The notes: generated by a model not told the origin, from the sequence alone. Shown: positions 1 to 11,415, counted from the first letter of the stretch. The stretch is DNA of 64,000 nt from Pomphorhynchus laevis (GCA_012934845.2 WNNJ02000833.1:91290-155289); one strand, 5' to 3'. Numbers and translations: made by a program.

Positions 1-349
1 TAGGTGAGTTGGAAAATAGACTAAGACAATAATTGAGTCTAGAATAAAGGAGATAAGATATGATAGTCATACATGAAGGGAAATCGATCAATATACGAAT
101 TTGACGGAGGTTGCGGAGAATCAGGGTATATGAGCGTACTTTATATCTAACGAAAGACTTAAGTGAAAGTCTGTTGTCGAAATGGAAGCCTAGGAAAACG
201 AGATTGTCAACGATAGTGAGAATTGTAGAATTTAATGATACGGAGGGAGGTTCTACGCCGAACCGTTGAGGAAGGATGCACATTATTTTTGATTTATTAG
301 GATTTAGAGAAAGACGAAGAGAAGAAAGATAATTGAAAATTAAAGCAAG

Positions 350-2474
350 TCAGTTGGAAGCAGAAACACTAAGATCATGAATACGATAAGCAGCTGCGTG
401 AGCATAGATTAAAATATCATCAGCATATTGCATAACATGGAAGTTAAATGTATGAGAAATAGAAGACAAATCACCGAAAAGATAGAAAAGCAAATGGCCT
501 AATACATAGCCTTCTGGAACACCGGACGGGATGGAAGAAGTATGGGAGAGAGAAGAGTTAGAACAAACGCGAAAAGTACGGTTTGATAGATATGACGAAA
601 TCAATGCCAGTGTGTAAAGAGAAGTTATAGTTATGACGAAGACGATTGAGAAGAATCAAGTGATCGACAATGTCGAAGGCAGATGATCGATCAAGAGAAA
701 CTATGACAGTACATAATTTTTGATCTCGCGAGATGAGTAAGTCGTTATAAACTTTAAGACGTGCAATTTTAGAAGAATGATTAGACGGAAAAGCAGCTTG
801 GAACGGATGGAACAAGTTGGAGGAAAATATATAAGCATTAATTTTCTTGAGAACAAAACGCTCAAGGAGTTTAGAGAGGGTTGGGAGAAGTGAGATAGGA
901 CGGTATGAAGATGGTAGTGAATGGACGATAGATTACTTTTTGAGGAGAGGGCGAACAGTGGCGCATTTCCAGTTTGAAGGAAAGTTGCGGCCGCGTATAG
1001 ACAAGTTGAATAAAGTGGTTAGGAATGGTGAGATCGATGAGCAGATTTTTTAAGCAAGTGGGTGGGAATTAGGTAAGAAGGAGAGGTTTTATTAGGTAAT
1101 GACAGATGAACCGAAGGAACTTCGTCAGACGAAACGGGAAGAAGGTGGAATAGCTCTGGGAGGGAAGTATTTAAGGAGAAGATATGGTACAAGGGGACTA
1201 TGGGTAGTATGTAAAGTAAATTAGAAAGCTTAGTTTGTAAATAAGAAAATTCATCAGGATTTATATTACAAGAAGTATGATCGTGAAAGAATTGAGTTTT
1301 AGATTTTCCAATGAGATTTAGAGTTGGAAGATGACTCGAGTTGATTTCACCAAAAGATATTACGCTTAGTACGTATAAGAATGAGATGTGAACGGTGTAG
1401 AGAAAAGTAGGAATCACGAAGATTTTGATGGAGTGAATTGTGAGAACGTTTAAGAAAGCAATTATACACACGAAAAGAGTGATGGAGCCGACACTTAGAA
1501 AGACAAAAGTAGGAATCGTACCAGGAGCATGGCGCAATTGCTGATAACGTAGTGGTCGAATAGGCAGAAGGCTATTTAGGATGTTCGTAAGTTCAGAATC
1601 AAACAGAACGAAGAGATCACCGGGATAGAGATAGTTAATAGGAAGTAAAAAGAGTGAAGAATTGAGTAAGGCTGTGCAGAAAATATGGATATCGAGAAGT
1701 TTCTAGGGTCGACTTGGTGTGGATAATGATGGAGGCGGAGAAGGAGGATGGGGACGAGTAAGAGTGACAAAGAAATGATCGGACAAACCAGGATCAGTAA
1801 TTGACAAGGTGGTATAATCATTGAAGCAGTAAAGAACAACAATGATGTCGAGATCACCGCCGAGTAAATGAGTTGGGCTTGTTAAAAGTAATTTATAGTT
1901 TAAATCAGAAAAAAATAGTTTAAGTGATAGAGTCAGAGTCAGCCGGGCGATCAAGACGAATGTTAAAGTCACCGAGAACAAGAGGAGTATATGACAATGA
2001 ACAGTGAGACATAAGATCTGCTAGGTCGTTAAAGAACATACGTGAGGGGGCAAGTGAACCTGTACGGTATACAATCACAAGTTCCAGAGGGAAAGGAGTC
2101 GATAATCTGCATATGAGTAATTCGAACGAAGTGTAACGGATGTTAACGTTAATTTTACGTAGAGACATTGGGTGACGAGCAAGGGCAACAATACCGCCAT
2201 GGTTAGAAGCAGTTGATGTATGATAGGCAATTGGACGAGCTGATTCAACTAGAGAACAACCAGAGCGACATAGACGACGAATGGCAAGATCGTCGGAGTC
2301 AGAGTGCCAGGATTCGGTAATGCAGAGAATATCGATAGATAATCGATCGAAGATATCAAGGAGCATATCAGCTTTATGAAGAATGGAGCGAGTGTTGAAT
2401 AGACTAAGACGAATAGTATGCTCAGGAGTGAGATCGACTAGCGAAGAATACAAGAAGGAGAGATGGGGCGGCAT
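350..2474 (-). pseudogene. ORF2 (endonuclease plus reverse transcriptase), broken
   Basis: The endonuclease part runs from 2474 to 1920 with the catalytic-site segments ITESWH and LGDFNIRLD. The RT palm follows with YADD near 430-445. Between them are at least three frame changes. The protein would nick target DNA and copy its own RNA (family knowledge). The same RT can be aligned to the copy at 10386-10868, which keeps QYADDILIYAHAPAYRIHD. The end of ORF2 lies outside the window. Confidence 0.8.
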
Positions 2475-3234
2475 CGGATTTTTGGCCTTGTGTGTACAAC
2501 GTGAAAATTTCCGTTGATTTGACGTATTGATAAGGATGACTCGCCATTTGTTTCACATCGATGTTTCTCAATGCGAGCTAAATTGAGCTGGGCAATATCA
2601 GAAGAGGAGCGGTCAGGAAGGATACGACAAGTAGACGAAGTGGTAAGAAGTTTAAAACGTTGGGAAAGTACCAAGGGTGCATGTGAACTATGTCGGAAAA
2701 CGATTTTAGTAGTGGAAGACTGATATGATTGAATTTAGTGGATTGGTTTAAACGGATAAAAGATACAGGAGCGATATTCTTAAAATGGGATGGATTATCA
2801 TCAGAAAGAATGGTTGAAAGGATAGACCTGAAAGCATATGTATAATCATCGAGGAGACATCGAGGATAAGCATATTCGTGAAGCTTTAAGTTAGATATGA
2901 TAATGTATCGATCGCACGAAGGCAAACGATTACGTGGAAGTGGTGGACCAACATAGCTGGTAGGGGTACATGCAGAAAAGCAGATAAACGTGGGAATGAC
3001 AGGAGTGCTAAGTGAAAATTTAAGATAGTTTGGAGCACGTGTGACAGGAGTGGAGTGTTGAATCGGTCGATCGGAGATGTTTCTGAAGATGATTTTGACG
3101 GAAGGATGTAAATTATTGAAATTGATAATAATTATGTAAATTATTATTGTATTTATTATTGATTTATAAGCTCTGTTAGAGCGAAACTCATCTGCCGTTG
3201 ATAAAGTTTGTCGGTACAAAGGATTATTGGGCAT
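2438..3234 (-). pseudogene. ORF1-like protein of the CR1/L2-like LINE
   Basis: Two overlapping reading frames (3234-2578 and 2674-2438) lie just upstream of the endonuclease frame on the minus strand. The longer one contains YIIISNLKLHEYAYP, then FIRLNQSTKFNHISLP, a pattern of a short beta-strand and basic RNA-contact segment often seen in LINE ORF1 proteins; I cannot identify a zinc knuckle. Position directly before the endonuclease is the main reason for the call. The frame break between the two pieces means it is not an intact gene. It could be a remnant of a longer ORF1, or a 5' UTR reading frame. Confidence 0.5.
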
Positions 3235-3240
3235 ACGTAA

Positions 3241-3577
3241 CGATTAGAATATTGCGAGAGTAATTCGGTTATATTTCTTGGTCTGCTGAAGATATATAGA
3301 ATGCTGCCTGGTGTTTTATGCCTCCTTGTGAAGAAAACAGATTGATTTATTTACGAGTACACCATTGGGTGTCCCAGGGCAGGTGTGACATCAAATTCTA
3401 TTTTATATATTTGTACACTTCAAGGTGTCCCTGTAAAACAACATTTATATTAAAAGGAATTTAGTGCATGATGCATTGCTAAACTGCAATACGTACTGTC
3501 ATGTACAGAGCTCATGCTAAATTCACTTTGATGATTCAGATTAAAGGTAGTTCTGCTTTTGAAGCTTTGAACACTGC
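3241..3577. other. Unassigned spacer between the LINE and the hammerhead-like fold
   Basis: It may hold the 5' untranslated region of the minus-strand LINE (3240-3420). I see no reading frame or known family here. Confidence 0.3.
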
Positions 3578-3657
3578 TTAGGCGTGTGTTAAAGTGTCTA
3601 TGAATGATTATTGTAGTCACTGTACTGATGAGCTCAGTTAGATCGAAACGCGTCTAA
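3578..3657 (+). ncRNA. Hammerhead-ribozyme-like fold, type III layout
   Basis: The plus strand has the core CTGATGA at 3625-3631 and GAAA at 3645-3648. Helix II is GCTC (3632-3635) with GATC (3641-3644), one mismatch. Helix III pairs 3578-3587 with 3648-3657, ten base pairs with wobbles. Helix I pairs roughly 3589-3596 with 3618-3624, with one bulge and one mismatch. The base at the cleavage position (3588) is G, where hammerheads normally need A, C or U, so this copy is probably inactive or recently mutated. Metazoan hammerheads are known in Penelope-like elements and retrozymes. Confidence 0.6.
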
Positions 3658-3814
3658 TATTTTTATATAAAGTTATATAATTTTTATATTTATATTTATA
3701 TATAAAGTCATGAGGGATAAAATGCTAAACAAATATCAAATATCATGAATATCATGCACCATGATAATTTGAACTTTAATACACGCTCAATTTTTTCATG
3801 TTGGGATCAAGATA

Positions 3815-4026
3815 TAGTGCGTATGAAATTATTTTGCAAATATGCATTTTTACAATTAAATTGTGTACTTTTATCTAATAACTATGAAATTTGCAAATGT
3901 TATTCTTTATTAACTTTCGACTTAGACAATAAACTAAATTGTCTGCAGTTAAGAGTAAATATGCTTTGCCGATTCTATCGATTTTTAGCGTTTATAAGTG
4001 TATGATGTTATTATGCAGCATATATT
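3815..4026 (+). repeat. Left terminal inverted repeat of the DD37E element
   Basis: It matches the reverse complement of 5171-5382 over about 210 bases with scattered differences. Reading frames that cross it are by-products of the repeat, not genes. Confidence 0.88.
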
Positions 4027-4106
4027 ATTTTTTATTTGAATGACTTTTCTGTTATAGTGGAATTTCTCTAGATGATAAAATTGAATAAGTAGACATCAAA
4101 CAATTG

Positions 4107-5144
4107 TTAGAAAAAGTTTACATATAAGTAGCGACCTCGAGACTCTAAGAAACGTATAAGCCGTTTGTCCATTGAGCTTGTTAAATTTTTTATATCCACT
4201 GGAGTTATTTTACTCGCGGATTTAGTAATTTCAGTCCACAGTTCGTTTTTATCGATAAATCGTTTGTTATTTGCGTATACTTTGCGCTTAAGCATTGCCC
4301 ATAAATTTTCAATGGGGTTCGAATCAGGTGACGACGGAGGCCATTTCATTATTTTAGAGTTTTCTATCCCATTTACTTCCAGGAATTCCATAGTGTATTT
4401 AGCGACGTGTTCGGGTGCATTGTCTTGCATAAAAACCAAGTTGCTTTCCCCATTACGGATCTGCATGCGATACCATGGCAGAAAATGTGAGTTGAGAAAC
4501 TCCGAGTATGAATGAGCGTTCAATTTCACGCCGTCAGGAACACGCAAAGGTCCTATTATTGTGTCGTTTACAATTGCAGCCCAAATCATTACGCCGCCAC
4601 CACCCTGTTAGTGTCTTCCTCGAATCGGCTGCGACGTAGATGTTGCCAGCCATCCTCTCGCCCATCCGTCCGGTCCATCCAATGTTGCTCTGGATTCATC
4701 ACTAAAGATGACTTTTGTGAAGTCTGTTTTTATATTTTCACGTGCCCACGCGATGCGTTTCTCCATATTAATGTTTGATATAATAAGTTGTCGCCTTGTG
4801 CTTGTTACGGAACCCAAACTTCGCAAAATTCTGTAGCGAGTGTCGCGTTTTGTATCTTTTATTCCTGCATATGCGAATATCTGGGAACTAGAACTTAGAG
4901 GATGCCTGGCCATTTGATACTTCGGGCTGCGCAACGTACGATTAGAAATTGTACGAAATTTATTTCGTTCATTTCGTTGCCTAACATGAATGATGCCTGA
5001 GATAGCTTTTTTTACCGTCCGATAATCTCTTTTCATTTCTTTCGAAATCTCCAGGGAGCTTATACCTTCTGCTAGACGGTGCATTATTATGTCTTTTTCA
5101 TCGGGCGAAAGATCTTTACCGCGTCCCATCGCTACTAAAAGCAA
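4107..5144 (-). pseudogene. DD37E Tc1/mariner transposase with one in-frame stop
   Basis: Start at 5144 gives MLLVAMGRGKDLSPDEKD, a helix-turn-helix DNA-binding part (RLAEGISSLEISKEMKRDYR) and a basic linker. The first catalytic Asp is in VIFSDESRATLDG. A TAA at 4610-4608 falls between RGRH and QGGGGVMIWAA; the frame is unchanged on the other side and continues to 4107 with the second Asp (FMQDNAPEH) and the Glu (PIENLW). Total length is about 344 codons, the usual size for the family. Only one break is visible, so the insertion is fairly young. Confidence 0.92.
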
Positions 5145-5170
5145 AAGCAGCTTCTACTTTATAGCAAACT

Positions 5171-5382
5171 ATATACTGCATAATAACGTCAGACACTTAT
5201 AAACGCTAAAAATCGATAAAATTGGCATAGCATATTTACTCTTAACTGCAGACAATTTAGTTTATTGAAGTCTAAGTCGAAGGTTAATAAAGAATAGCAT
5301 TTGCAAATGTTATAGTTATTAGATAAAAGTACACGATTTAATCGTAAAAGTACATATTTGCATAATAATTTCATACGCACTG
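5171..5382 (-). repeat. Right terminal inverted repeat of the DD37E element
   Basis: Reverse-complement partner of 3815-4026; it ends GCACTG directly before the TA target site. Confidence 0.88.
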
Positions 5383-5384
5383 TA

Positions 5385-7370
5385 TATACTGCAGAAAATA
5401 TTTTTTGTAATCACCGGAAGAAGACATTTTTCGAAACGCGTTGTTTTAATAAATTAGAAGTTTTTGTTTTCTGGATTATTGACTGATAATTACACAGATT
5501 ATATATATAGTTGTTACTAATAAGTAAACGGGAAAAACGGACATAACTGGGTATTGGAAACCATCACAATCTATCAGCAATGAAATCTCTAGACCGGTTT
5601 CTGCTTATTTTGCTTCACCAGTAGGGTCCTCCAGATTTTAAGTGTTCAGGGATACTCCACCACAGTTTAGAAGGGTTCATCACAAGGTTGATTATTACAA
5701 GACGATCTTCAATCTACACCATTACAAAACGACCAGTCTATCAAGCAACACCATTTTTTATAAATGATGCATTAATAATGATGCAAAAAATCCTGGACCG
5801 TTGTTTACTTTGCACATCCGTGCAACAATATTACACATGCAGTATCCGTTAAGGATCAAATGAGTGCAGTGGCATTTCAGCAACAACCTCTGCCTAGTGT
5901 TTAAGGATGGTCCTAACATCAATTCAATCTGGTAAAGAGCGTAAGCCTCAGTCAATTCAGCACGTATCGGAAACGCCTTCATTCACAATGTCACACATGC
6001 AACCGAAACGAACAGTGGGTATTTTATTATACTGATGAGTGTTGCAGAGTACTCCATCATTTCGATGTTAAAGTGATCGTCTAGAAATGACATTGTTACT
6101 AAAAATCGCGAATCAAAGTCCAGTTTATCAAGCAACACCATTTTCCATAAATGCCTCATTCCGTAATAAAAATCCTGGACCGTTGTTTACTCAGCACATG
6201 CACCACCAGTATATATGATTTATAACGTAAAACGTTAAACATTCAAAACGTAAAACATTAAAACTGTAAGAATTACATCAATAGATGAAATTAACTAATT
6301 ATCTTAAATTATATAATATTTCCATCTATTCTTTAAGTTGATATAAATTGATTCAAGAATCAAACAAAGTAGAAATAAGTTCAATTTGACATCTGGTTAG
6401 ATTAATCTCACCATAGAAGCCAAAATAACCACCGTAACTTATTTGTTCTGATGTAAAAAATATCGGATTTATATAAATGTTTATTTTATCGCTTGATAAT
6501 ATATCAGTCAATTATATTAGTCAATAAACTGAGTCTATGTTTGATTTGTTCACTGTTAATTTACTGATCATTTTTTACACTTTTAGACTTATTGCGTAAT
6601 TTAGAAATGATTCATAATTTTGTCATTCACACTTTTTTTATTAGAATTTCTTTTTACTTAACGGTTTGAGTTCACTTGAAATTATTCTCTTTATGTAGAA
6701 AACCAATCCAAGAAAATTATGTTTTGAGGAATTTGTGATCACTATTTATTATGAATAATTAAGAAGTAATAAAAATTATAGTCTGGTAAAGTTTTGGGTA
6801 AAAATTGCGATAGCTGTACGGTTCTGAAAATGTTGACGTGAAAATTATCATCGAAAAATACTGATGTAAATAAATTTTTTATAAATTTGTCAAAGAAGTA
6901 TTCTTTGATACTTCGAGTAATACATTAATCTTTATACATTAACTGTATATTAAATTTACATTTATTTTACATTAAATTAATTTTTATACATTCATTTTCA
7001 CAAAAGATTGTCTAGAAGACTGGTGAATTCTATATTTGTTTGATCAATTTGTATAAAACTTAATTCTGTTTTTAAATTTATGTAGTTCATATTTTATGCA
7101 GATTTATATTTTATTATATTATATTTTTTAAATATATGTGATTATTATAATCAATATTATTATACTATAATGATATAATATATCAATTATATATTTAATA
7201 TATATATTAATGATAATTTATTTATCTTATAATATAAATTAATGTATAATAAATTAATGTGATATTCACTATATATAGTGTTTATTAATATGTTATATAT
7301 AATATTATATATGCTATATACTCATATATGCTATTATATTAGTTATGTTATTAACTCGCCACTTGAATGA
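5385..7370. repeat. AT-rich noncoding DNA with a 90-bp direct repeat
   Basis: A roughly 88-base segment at 5731-5816 (containing TCAAGCAACACCATTTT and AATCCTGGACCGTTGTTTAC) recurs at 6118-6205, about 387 bases downstream. At 5416-5450 is a hairpin-like piece GGAAGAAGACATTTTTCGAAA that resembles the CTGAAGA...GAAA motif found in the fold-back elements. The rest, 6210-7370, shows nothing I can assign. Confidence 0.5.
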
Positions 7371-7690
7371 TGTTGCATCGCAAGTCACATTTATAACTTC
7401 TTATCATAACCTTCAATATTTATCGTTCGACGGAGTTATGCAATATTTTCGATTAATGCTTCTTCCGGTTCTCCAGTATTGGTTTCTGACATTTTGATTC
7501 AATCTTTTCACTGCAAACCTTAACCAAATTGATAAGGTTCAATGTCGATTTGTAGAACGTGTTGTGGGAGTTCAAATTGTTTGTCGACCGTCATAACATC
7601 TTTCTATGATCTCATCTTGCTTCTATATTATCGCTAATCGCCTTCGTTTGCCTTACACCTTTCAATTCCAATTACATCTGAAAATGTCGA
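7371..7690 (+). pseudogene. LINE RT C-terminal fragment
   Basis: Translated pieces read NQIDKVQCRFVERVVGVQIV and, in a neighbouring frame, a GVMQYFRLMLLPVLQYW-like segment. This matches the region after the RT palm in CR1/Jockey LINEs (PVLEYGS...L...Q..F). Frames shift, and no YADD or endonuclease is nearby, so it is an isolated scrap. Confidence 0.45.
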
Positions 7691-7720
7691 GCTGAAAATC
7701 TCTCGTCGAATTCAGATATA

Positions 7721-7895
7721 AATAATTATTGGAGCCAGATCAAAGGAAAAAGGAAACTATTTTTGATATTTCGCTAACTACTGTTAGCATATTCAGAAAG
7801 ATGATAGTAATTTTCTGAAGATGCTAACAGAAGTCAGTGAAATATCAAAAATAATTTCTTCTTCCTTTGATCCAGCTCCAATAATTATTTATCAA
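7721..7895. repeat. Fold-back (snapback palindrome) element, copy 1
   Basis: The two arms are reverse complements: GATCAAAGG...TTTTGATATTTCGCTAAC on the left, and CTAACAGAAG...GAAATATCAAAAATAA then CTTTGATCCAGCTCCAATAA on the right. There is no protein. Related copies are at 8146-8310 and 8996-9180, with half copies at 15952 and 54418. Confidence 0.8.
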
Positions 7896-8145
7896 TAATG
7901 AATCAATATCATCTATTTAAAATCCAGATATCTTTAAAACGCCACCAACCTTTTAACAGACCTCTTGACTAAAGAGGTCTTAAGCCTCGACGTACATTAT
8001 ACATTCAAATATTGTTACTACTATGGTATATAGTCAACTATTACGGTATATAAAGTTGATGTACTATTACTAATCGGTGCCCAGAGCTGATCTTAATCTA
8101 TTCTTGATTCTTGTTACTGCCTTGTAATGGCAGTAACAAGAATTA

Positions 8146-8310
8146 AAATAAAGAATTATCGGAGTTGGATCAAAGAAGGAAATTATTTTTGATATTTCGC
8201 TAACTACTGTTAGCATATTCAGAAAGATGATAGTAATTTTCTGAAGATGCTAACAGAAGTTATCGAAAAATTAAAAATAATTTAAGCTCCAATAATTATT
8301 TATCAATAAT
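8146..8310. repeat. Fold-back element, copy 2
   Basis: Same family as 7721-7895; shares GATATTTCGCTAACTACTG and TTTTCTGAAGATGCTAACAG. Its right arm is shortened. The flanking TTATCAATAATGAATCAATAT is shared with copy 1, so the two may have arisen by local duplication of some 450 bases. Confidence 0.75.
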
Positions 8311-8995
8311 GAATCAATATCTTCCATTTAAAATCCAGATATCTTTAAAACGCCACCAACCTTTTAACAGACATCTTGACTAAATCCTCGTTCGAAAAAA
8401 AAACAAGTTTTCTATGGCGTAATATTTAAATGATAATATAATAAAATATGCTCGGTTAGAATCCCCTTTAATTCCTACATTTCTTCATATATTTACTGTT
8501 ACTGTAGATTTTGTTTCTTTTCATTTATTTCGCTGTTCAAAACTATCGATTATAAACACAATTTCAAGTCATTCTTATCTTTACGCTCATTTCCTCTAAT
8601 CGATTTTGAAGGAGACAGTTATGATAAATCCTGCCTGCAGTTGGTTGCTTTTATGTTGATTACAAGACTTACGTTAATTAGTTTTTATTTCTATTTGGTT
8701 TTTATTTTGCATTATAATTTTATTATCTCCGGAAAAGGCATAAGGGGACTCAATAAAAATCTTCAATTGATATTAATATTATAATTATTATATTATATTT
8801 ATATTAATATTTTATGCAGATTATATTTGCTTTTTCCAAAGACGAAGGAATAAGAGGAGGAGTGGTAGATGGGATAAGGGGATAGGGAAAGCATATTAAT
8901 TATTAATTATTTATGTTGTAATTAAAATATTTATGTTCTATATTTATGTATAGAAATATATTTTAACTATTTGATAATGATCGATTATTAATAAA
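8311..8995. other. AT-rich spacer, nothing assigned
   Basis: No reading frame, RNA or repeat family is visible apart from short AT tracts. Confidence 0.4.
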
Positions 8996-9180
8996 GTATT
9001 ATTGGAGCTGGATCAAAGATGGAGGAAAATTTTATTTGATATTATGCTAACCTCTGTTAGCATCTTCAGAAAATTACTCAGATGATTTTGAAGGTAATTT
9101 TCTGAAGATGCCAATAGAGGTTAGCGAAATATCAAATATAAATATCATCATTTCTTTGAACCAGCTTCACTAATTTTTTA
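8996..9180. repeat. Fold-back element, copy 3
   Basis: It starts ATTGGAGCTGGATCAAAG and ends with the inverted counterpart TTTGAACCAGCTTCA. The loop side carries TTTTCTGAAGATGCCAATAG followed by GGTTAGCGAAATATC. It is more diverged from copies 1 and 2 than they are from each other. Confidence 0.75.
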
Positions 9181-9589
9181 TAGAATTGTATTATATCATT
9201 AATTATTTTATTATATATTTATTATTATTTCATTAATTATTTTTTATCTCTTGTAACTGCAATATATGCATATTATCGTTAGTATTGTATATCATACGGT
9301 CCAGATAGCAAGATATATTGTAGCTTTTAATATATAAGCTCATTTAGAAATCAATTCATTGGAACGTCAACAGCCTTGTATTAAAAACACATTTAATACC
9401 TTATTTCGAACATTTGCTTCTAATACGAACTAGTTTCTCTTTAAAATATATAGTTTCTCAATTTCCTCTCGGGATTTTTGGTGAAGTATTATGATAGTGA
9501 AGTAGTGCCCGGTTTGAAAATATAGATCTATATTTAAAAATATATAATTAGTTGCATATTAATACCTTATTAATTGAAAACTACTAATG
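9181..9589. other. AT-rich spacer, nothing assigned
   Basis: No feature seen. Confidence 0.4.
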
Positions 9590-10075
9590 ACGTTATATTA
9601 ATAAGAAATAGTTTCAATCTTCTTTCTTTTAACGTTAATCCCATACGGAAGCGGGGTCGGCTCTCAATAAGAAAGAATTTCAATATAACTTTTTAATTAA
9701 CACGAACAGGAAAGTATAAAATTGCGTGCTTTTTTACAATCTTCGTCGGAAAGTTTAACCCGGAATGTTAATACAACGACGCCTAGCCCCTAATGGAGCG
9801 TTTCGACCTTAGTCTACTCACTACTACAGGGTGGTCTCATCAGTGTGGCCCTGTAGCTACACAACTTCGACAGTACTTAATCCTCAGTAAACCTCTGAAA
9901 AGAATACACTAAGCGCACGCTTCTCCACCTGTAACTAGCCTTTCATCTGGTATGGTTAGCGCAAGCAGTGGTTTCACGGGACAGCACGTGTGCTATTGTT
10001 CGTTCCTTTTTTACAGCTTAATAAGGTTGATGAAAAACAACACGCTTGTATAAAGCTGAAGCACAATGCAATAGC
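9590..10075 (-). repeat. Hammerhead-bearing repeat unit R1
   Basis: This is one of four copies of a unit of about 250-480 bases (others at 52600-53060, 53095-53390 and 53435-53722). Shared landmarks are TATTAATAAGAAA, AACACGAACAGGAAAGT, the hammerhead core, GTAGCTACACAACTTCGA and CACTAAGCGCACGCT. No protein is encoded. On the minus strand the unit carries a type I hammerhead ribozyme at about 9773-9848. The unit could be a retrozyme or the terminal repeat of a Penelope-like element; nothing inside the copy decides between them. Confidence 0.75.
9773..9848 (-). ncRNA. Hammerhead ribozyme, type I, copy R1
   Basis: On the minus strand: core CUGAUGA (9843-9837); helix II GACC (9836-9833) with GGUC (9808-9805); GAAA (9804-9801); helix III ACGCU pairing with GGCGU (9783-9779); cleavage triplet GUC ending at 9778. 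All strictly conserved core bases are present. Helix I, visible as CCACA/UGUGG in copy R3, is lost here because the base-paired partner has changed. So the catalytic core is whole but the molecule is probably inactive. Confidence 0.75.
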
Positions 10076-10084
10076 AAAAACTCT

Positions 10085-11415
10085 CTAGTACCGTACTATC
10101 TCACTTCTCCCAACCCTATCTAAACTCATTGAGCGTCTCGTTCTCAAGCAAGTTAATACATATCTCTTTTCTTCCAACTTATTTCCTCCCTTCCAAGCCG
10201 CTTTTCGCTCTAATCACTCTACTGAAATTGCATGTCTTAAAGTTTATAATGACTTACTCATATCACGCGATCATAAATTATGTAGTGTCATAGTTTCTCT
10301 TGATCTATCGTCTGCTTATGGCATTGTCGATCACTCGATTCTTCTCCATCGTCTTCGTCATGATTATGGCTTCTTTTTACACACTGTGGCTTGGTTAACT
10401 TCATATCTATCAAACCGTACTTTTTGCGTTTGTTCTAACTCTTCTCTCTCCCATACTTCTTCCATCCCGTCCAATATTCCCGAAGGCTCCGTATTAGGTC
10501 CTTTGCTTTTCTCTCTTATCGGTGATTTGTCTTCTATTTCTCATACATTTAACTGCTATGTTATGCAATATGCTGATGACATTCTAATCTATGCTCACGC
10601 ACCTGCTTATCGTATTCATGATCTTAGTGTTTCTGTTTCCAGCTATCTTGTCTCAATTTCCAATCATCTTCCTTCCCTTCGCCTTTCTATGAATCCTCAT
10701 AAATCTAAAATTATGTGGATCCTACCTCGACGCTTCGACTTACAACCTCCCTCCGTATCATTAAATTCTATCCTATCGTTGACAATTTCGTTTTCCCAGG
10801 CTTCCATTTCGACAACAGACTTTCACTTAAACCTTTCGTTAGAGATAAAGTACGCTCATCTACCTTGATACTCCGCAACCTCCGTCAAGTTCTTAGATTG
10901 ATCGATTTCCCTTTTTGTATGACTCATATCTTCTCTCATTTTTTCTAGACTCGATTATTGTCTTAATCTATTTTCCAACTCACCTAAATCTACTCTTCTT
11001 CCACTACAACGCATCGTCAACGCAGCCGTCCGAATTTTCCTTCGTCTTTGTCGTTTTGATCATACATTCCACTATCTTGATTCTCTCGATTTGCCTACAA
11101 TTTATTATCGTGATCAAATTCGTCTTCTTCTCGTTGCTTTCCGCCTTGTAACTTTTCATACCGCTTCATTTCTCAACCTTTTTCTTGACAATTTTCGTCC
11201 TATTTACTGTTGTTTGCGTTCCCGTAATTCTCTCTTTGCTTTTCTCTCTTCTTCTCAGTGATTTGTCTTCTATTTATCATACATTTAACTTCAATGTTAT
11301 GCAATATACTGATGCCATTATCATCTATGTTCATGCACCAGCTTATCGTATTCCCGATCTTAGAGTTTATGCTTCTAACTGTTCTGCCTCAATGTCCAAT
11401 CATCTTTTTTAATAA
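10085..11415 (+). mobile_element. CR1/L2-like LINE, RT fragment with a duplicated tail
   Basis: Same family as 1-3240, here on the plus strand and truncated at its 5' end inside the RT. Pieces include VNTYLFSSNLFPPFQAAF, DLSSAYGIVDH, EGSVLGPLLF and QYADDILIYAHAPAYRIHD, then the C-terminal part to about 11220. From 11225 to 11410 the sequence jumps back and repeats the segment already seen at 10500-10680 (DLSSIYHTFNFNVMQYTDA). Frames shift repeatedly; the copy is dead. Confidence 0.85.
10386..10868 (+). pseudogene. LINE reverse transcriptase palm
   Basis: The longest open piece of this copy. It reads LTSYLSNRTFCVCSN, then NIPEGSVLGPLLFSLIGDL and MQYADDILIYAHAP, matching RT motifs B and C, followed by LRLSMNPHKSKIMW, the usual segment after motif C. 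Upstream codons for motif A (DLSSAYGIVDH) are in another frame. Not a complete gene. Confidence 0.8.

Larger units (their letters stand above)
1..3240 (-). mobile_element. CR1/L2-like non-LTR retrotransposon, broken, truncated by window edge
   Basis: Read on the minus strand, the order is ORF1-like protein (3234-2438), apurinic-type endonuclease (2474-1920), linker, then reverse transcriptase (about 1050-350) and the start of the C-terminal region running off the left edge. The endonuclease shows SLFNTRSILHKADML, DILCITESWHS and VLGDFN; the RT shows SYLSNRTF, a GVPEGYVLGHLLF palm motif and QYADD. These spacings fit the CR1/L2/Rex group (family knowledge). Reading frames change several times, so the copy is dead. 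The plus-strand copy at 10085-11415 belongs to the same family, at roughly 85-90% identity by eye. Confidence 0.85.
3815..5382 (-). mobile_element. Tc1/mariner-superfamily transposon, DD37E type
   Basis: The element is bounded by TA at 3813-3814 and 5383-5384, the target duplication of this superfamily. Its ends read (C/T)AGTGCGTATGAAATT and are the start of long inverted repeats (3815 to about 4026, and about 5171 to 5382). A single transposase gene lies inside on the minus strand. The distance between the second catalytic Asp (QDNAPEH) and the Glu (SNPIENLW) is 37 residues, so it belongs with DD37E elements, such as those known from mosquitoes, rather than DD34E Tc1. One internal stop makes this copy non-autonomous. 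Confidence 0.92.

Noticed and set aside
3745-4005. 86-residue frame in the left repeat of the DD37E element, mirrored at 5189-5380
   Set aside because: Both frames lie in the inverted repeat and are read from it in opposite directions; no family resemblance.
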